This document shows, piece after piece, positions 61,376 through 64,000 of a stretch of DNA of 64,000 bases (its first letter is position 1; every line of letters starts with the position of its first letter). Location: contig JAAELT010000458.1 in assembly GCA_024226315.1 (NCBI GenBank), positions 1 through 64,000 of the forward strand, in the 5' to 3' direction. The position numbers and the translations under genes are program-made. Under the pieces are notes generated by a model, which was not told the origin of the DNA, searched no databases, and saw nothing but the letters and a program-made list of their open reading frames with translations. The DNA is from a bacterium (GTDB lineage Bacteria > Acidobacteriota > Thermoanaerobaculia > Multivoradales > J023).

Positions 61376-62730
61376 ATGCGCAGCAAAGGACTACCGATCG
61401 CGATCGGCTGTTTCCTGGGCGTGATTCTGATCACGGCCTACGAAGCGGCGTCGAGCCACGCCGGCTACACCTGGACCACCGAGACCGACTCGGCCTGGGG
61501 GGAAATCCAGAAGATTCGGATCAGGGACGGTCGCTGGCGTCTGGCGGTCGACTTCCGGGGCGAGATCGAAATGACACCGGTGGAAGACGGAATCGCCAAC
61601 CTCGGGCCGGGGGCGTTTCTCGAGATCGAAGAGCGCCGGGAAGGTGTGCGCCGCCGCCTGGAGGCGACGCCCGGCCCGGGCGGCCGTCCGAAGCTCGCGT
61701 GGTTCGTGGACGGCGAGGCGACCCCGCCCGGCGAGGAGTCCCGCGAATGGTTGGCGCGGGTTCTGCCCCGGGTCTACCGCGTCACGGGCATCGACGCGGA
61801 AGGTCGGGTCGGCCGCCTGCTGGCGGCCGGCGGGATCGCGGGCGTGCTCGCCGAGATCGACAAGATTGGCAGCGACCGCGTGCAGCGGATCTACTTCGAG
61901 AAACTGCTCCAGAAGGCTGAGCCGGCCGCGGCGGATCTCGAGCGCGTCCTGCGCGGGATGGAGCGGGCGATCGGCTCGGATCACGAGATGGGCCGGTTGA
62001 TGAGGATGATCCCGGCCGAGCGCCTGACTCTCGAGTCGACTGCCGACGCCTTCGTTGCCGCCACGCGGACGATCGGCTCGGATTTCGAGCTACGGCGGGC
62101 TTTGACGCCACTGTTGCAGGCTCCGGTCTTTCCGGAGATCAGTGAGTCGATGCTCGACGCCACCACTGGAATCGGCAGCGATTTCGAGCTCGCCAGGCTG
62201 CTGATCGGGGTGATCGAGGCCTATCCCTTAGACCGGCCTTTGCCAGCCGGGTTCACCCGTGCCCTACGGACTGTGGCGTCGGATCACGAGCAGCGCAAGG
62301 TGCTGAAGGCCGCGTTGCGGCGCTCAGGTCCGGGCGGCGTGGAGCTCGATGCGCTCCTCGAGACCGCGGCCCTGGGGATCGGCTCGGATTTCGAGCTGGC
62401 GGCTGTCATGGTGGGGTTCACCGAAAGTCATCACAGGGAGACCTGCCGGAGTCGTTCTTCCATGGTCTGCGAACGATCGGTTCGGATTCCGAGCTCCGCC
62501 GGGTCTTGAGCGCCGCCACCTCGCGGTCCGAGCTGAGCGCCGAGAACATGGTGTCGCTGCTCGAATCCGCGCGCGGGATCAGCTCGGATCACGAGATGTC
62601 CAGGTTGCTGCGCCAGCTCGCCGAGGCCCATCCGATCGGCGACGAGGCGTGGCCGGCCTTCGATCGGGCGATGGCGTCGATTGGCTCCGACCACGAGCGG
62701 CAGCGGGTGGTGGTGACGACGGGGCGCTAG
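61376..62730 (+). pseudogene. Secreted/membrane repeat protein with a frameshift near 62430
   Basis: The first frame (61376-62509) has an N-terminal anchor ('LPIAIGCFLGVILITAYEAA'), a beta domain (~30-130) and then helical repeats of ~35 residues with the signature 'IGSDFELARLL' or 'IGSDHEMGRLM'. After 'VGFTESHH' it degenerates. The missing repeats continue one frame over ('GLRTIGSDSELRRVLSAATS', 'ISSDHEMSRLLRQLAEA') to 62730. A single-base deletion at about 62425-62435 explains this. Similar repeats follow M56/BlaR1-like peptidases in other bacteria, but no peptidase is present. It is either a recent pseudogene or a sequencing error. Confidence 0.75.
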
Positions 62731-62750
62731 AAGACCGGCGGAATCGGGTC

Positions 62751-63764
62751 TCAGGGCCCGACTGCTCGTAGACTCGATCCGCTGGCCGGGCCCGTCCGGC
62801 GTCCGCGGTGCTCCTCGTACCAGCGAATCGTTCGCTCGAGGCCCTGCTCGAGCCTGGTGGTCGCCTGGAATCCGAAGCGCTCGGCGGCGCGCGTGATGTC
62901 GAGCGAGCGCCGCGGCTGTCCGTTGGGTCTGGAGCGGTTCCAGACGAAGCTGCCGGTAAAGCCGGTATGCTTGCGAATCATCTCCGCCAGGGCGCGGATG
63001 GTGACCTCGCGGCCGGTGCCGAGATTGACCGGCTCGCTGTCGTCGTATCGCTCGGTGGCCAGCAGCACCCCCTCGGCGGCGTCGTCGACGTACAGGAACT
63101 CGCGCGAAGGGCTGCCGTCGCCCCACAGCTCCACCGTGTCGCGACCCGTTTCCCGCGCGTCGACGCATTTCTTGATGATCGCCGGGATGACGTGTGACGT
63201 CGCCGGGTCGAAGTTGTCCCCCGGACCGTAGAGGTTCACCAGCAGAGGGCAGATGGCGAGGAAACCGTATTGCTGCCGGTAGGCCTGGGCCTGCACGAGG
63301 AGTGCCTTCTTGGCCACACCATAGGGGGCGTTGGTCTCCTCGGGGTAGCCGTTCCAGAGATCCTGTTCGCGAAACGGCACCGGCGTGAGCTTGGGATACG
63401 AGCAGATCGTTCCGGCGAGGACAAACTTCTTCACCGCCCGGAGGCGCGCCACTTCCATGAGCTGGGCGCCCATCAGCAGGTTGTCGTAGAAGAACCGCCC
63501 CGGATTGGCCTGGTTTGCGCCGATACCGCCGACCCGCGCCGCCAGGTGGATGACGACGCTGGCCGGGAAGTCGTCGAACAAGCGTTCGACGTCGGCCAGT
63601 TTCACGAGGTCGTAGTCCGTGCTCCGCGGCACGAAGATCCGGGCTTCCGGTACACCGCGCCGGTCCAGCTCGCGAACCACGACCGAGCCCAGAAAACCCG
63701 CTCCGCCAGTGATCAGAATTCGTTGGGTCGGCAGGTCCATGGTGGGTGCACGAAAGTTAGGCAT
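62751..63764 (-). CDS. fcl: GDP-L-fucose synthase
   Basis: 337 aa (ATG at 63764; ATG at 63740, 'MDLPTQRILITGG', is an equally good start). Rossmann motif 'ILITGGAGFLGSVVVREL', 'AARVGGIGANQANPGRFF', catalytic Ser/Tyr/Lys in 'AGTICSYPKLTPVP' and 'APYGVAKKALLVQAQAYRQQ', and 'LYGPGDNFDPATSHVIPAII'. It converts GDP-4-keto-6-deoxymannose to GDP-L-fucose for surface polysaccharides. No gmd gene is visible in the window. Confidence 0.92.
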   Translation of the reverse strand: MPNFRAPTMDLPTQRILITGGAGFLGSVVVRELDRRGVPEARIFVPRSTDYDLVKLADVERLFDDFPASVVIHLAARVGGIGANQANPGRFFYDNLLMGAQLMEVARLRAVKKFVLAGTICSYPKLTPVPFREQDLWNGYPEETNAPYGVAKKALLVQAQAYRQQYGFLAICPLLVNLYGPGDNFDPATSHVIPAIIKKCVDARETGRDTVELWGDGSPSREFLYVDDAAEGVLLATERYDDSEPVNLGTGREVTIRALAEMIRKHTGFTGSFVWNRSRPNGQPRRSLDITRAAERFGFQATTRLEQGLERTIRWYEEHRGRRTGPASGSSLRAVGP

Positions 63765-64000
63765 GTCGATCCGCCCTAGGGACGGCCCGGCTTCGCCATA
63801 GCCGAGTGAGGAGGTAGGTTCCCAGGGCCGCGCCTCCGAGCCGGGTGATCTGCACCCAGGCCGGGCGTCGACGCGGGGTCAGCGCGCCGTTCAGGAAGCG
63901 GTCCCGGCACTCAGTCCGTCGCAGCTTGCCGCTGGGCGTCTTGGGGACGGTGCGCGGCGGCACCAACTCGACGGCGTCCGGCGCCACCTTGATCGCCGAG
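63757..64000 (-). CDS. Fatty-acyl-AMP/acyl-CoA ligase, C-terminal end only (partial)
   Basis: The frame enters from the right edge. 'VAPDAVELVPPRTVPKTPSG' with the catalytic-lysine motif 'P-K-T-P-S-G-K-L-R-R' is the C-terminus of an AMP-binding enzyme, followed by ~45 extra residues ('LGGAALGTYLLTRLW') that look like an amphipathic or membrane tail. The stop overlaps the fcl start by 8 bp, so the two are probably cotranscribed. Confidence 0.75.
   Translation of the reverse strand, partial: SAIKVAPDAVELVPPRTVPKTPSGKLRRTECRDRFLNGALTPRRRPAWVQITRLGGAALGTYLLTRLWRSRAVPRADRHA

Overview
This window is 64 kb of GC-rich bacterial chromosome that looks like Acidobacteriota. The support is an acidobacterial-type VWFA-domain secreted protein (43.8 kb), a secreted protein with a duplicated C-terminal domain that I associate with acidobacterial exoproteins (37.5 kb), many PQQ-propeller, ankyrin and TPR secreted proteins, a YpdA-type bacillithiol disulfide reductase, and the gene order phoH / 7TM-HD / ybeY / corC-like / era. 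A placement near Thermoanaerobaculia is only a guess. I found no rRNA or tRNA gene, no CRISPR array and no transposase or integrase.

Region by region. 0-4.4 kb: an Omp85 (TamA/BamA-like) protein whose N-terminal part looks like the end of TamB, then a TPR-SPOR envelope protein. 4.4-16.8 kb: an accessory, defence-like region. It holds a TIR/NACHT/FGE immune-receptor gene that has lost its NTPase core, a 41-bp tandem repeat array, an orphan ribbon-helix-helix antitoxin, a YbaK deacylase, a minus-strand operon (acyl-CoA ligase, MenC/NAAAR enolase, FGE-domain protein), a 42-bp tandem array in front of an LRR-ROC-TIR-like gene, a pair of ~72-bp direct repeats bracketing that module, and a Schlafen/AlbA ATPase. 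16.8-25 kb: a secreted propeller, then the housekeeping run cinA-thpR-plsY-gpsA-guaA and a CWH43-like membrane nuclease-fold protein. 25-34.9 kb: secreted and membrane proteins (ankyrin-PQQ, YugP protease, a GH113-like hydrolase fused to ankyrins, a truncated 7TM-PDZ sensor), HU, a NagX-like acyltransferase and several gene remnants. 35-43.7 kb: a PQQ propeller fused to a pseudo-esterase, a large lectin-like exoprotein, a TonB/TPR protein, and lgt-thiD-ypdA. 43.8-49.3 kb: the VWFA protein, YqjE/YqjK-like small membrane proteins, and GT-A/nnr/tsaE. 49.4-61.3 kb: hbd, then the conserved phoH-pgpH-ybeY-corC-era cluster followed by LON-domain, DUF3604 and hflX genes. 61.4-64 kb: a frameshifted repeat protein, GDP-fucose synthase and the C-terminus of an acyl/fatty-acid AMP ligase running off the right edge.

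The main theme of the hunt is the 4.4-16.7 kb region. It carries two NLR/ROCO-like immune receptors, each apparently with an internal domain deleted, and each next to a tandem array of nearly the same period (41 and 42 bp). One of them sits in a module bounded by direct repeats that copy the 5' end of the neighbouring ligase gene. The rest of the window also contains an unusual number of truncated genes, so either this genome decays through internal deletions or the assembly has collapsed repeats. Long-read coverage would decide between these.
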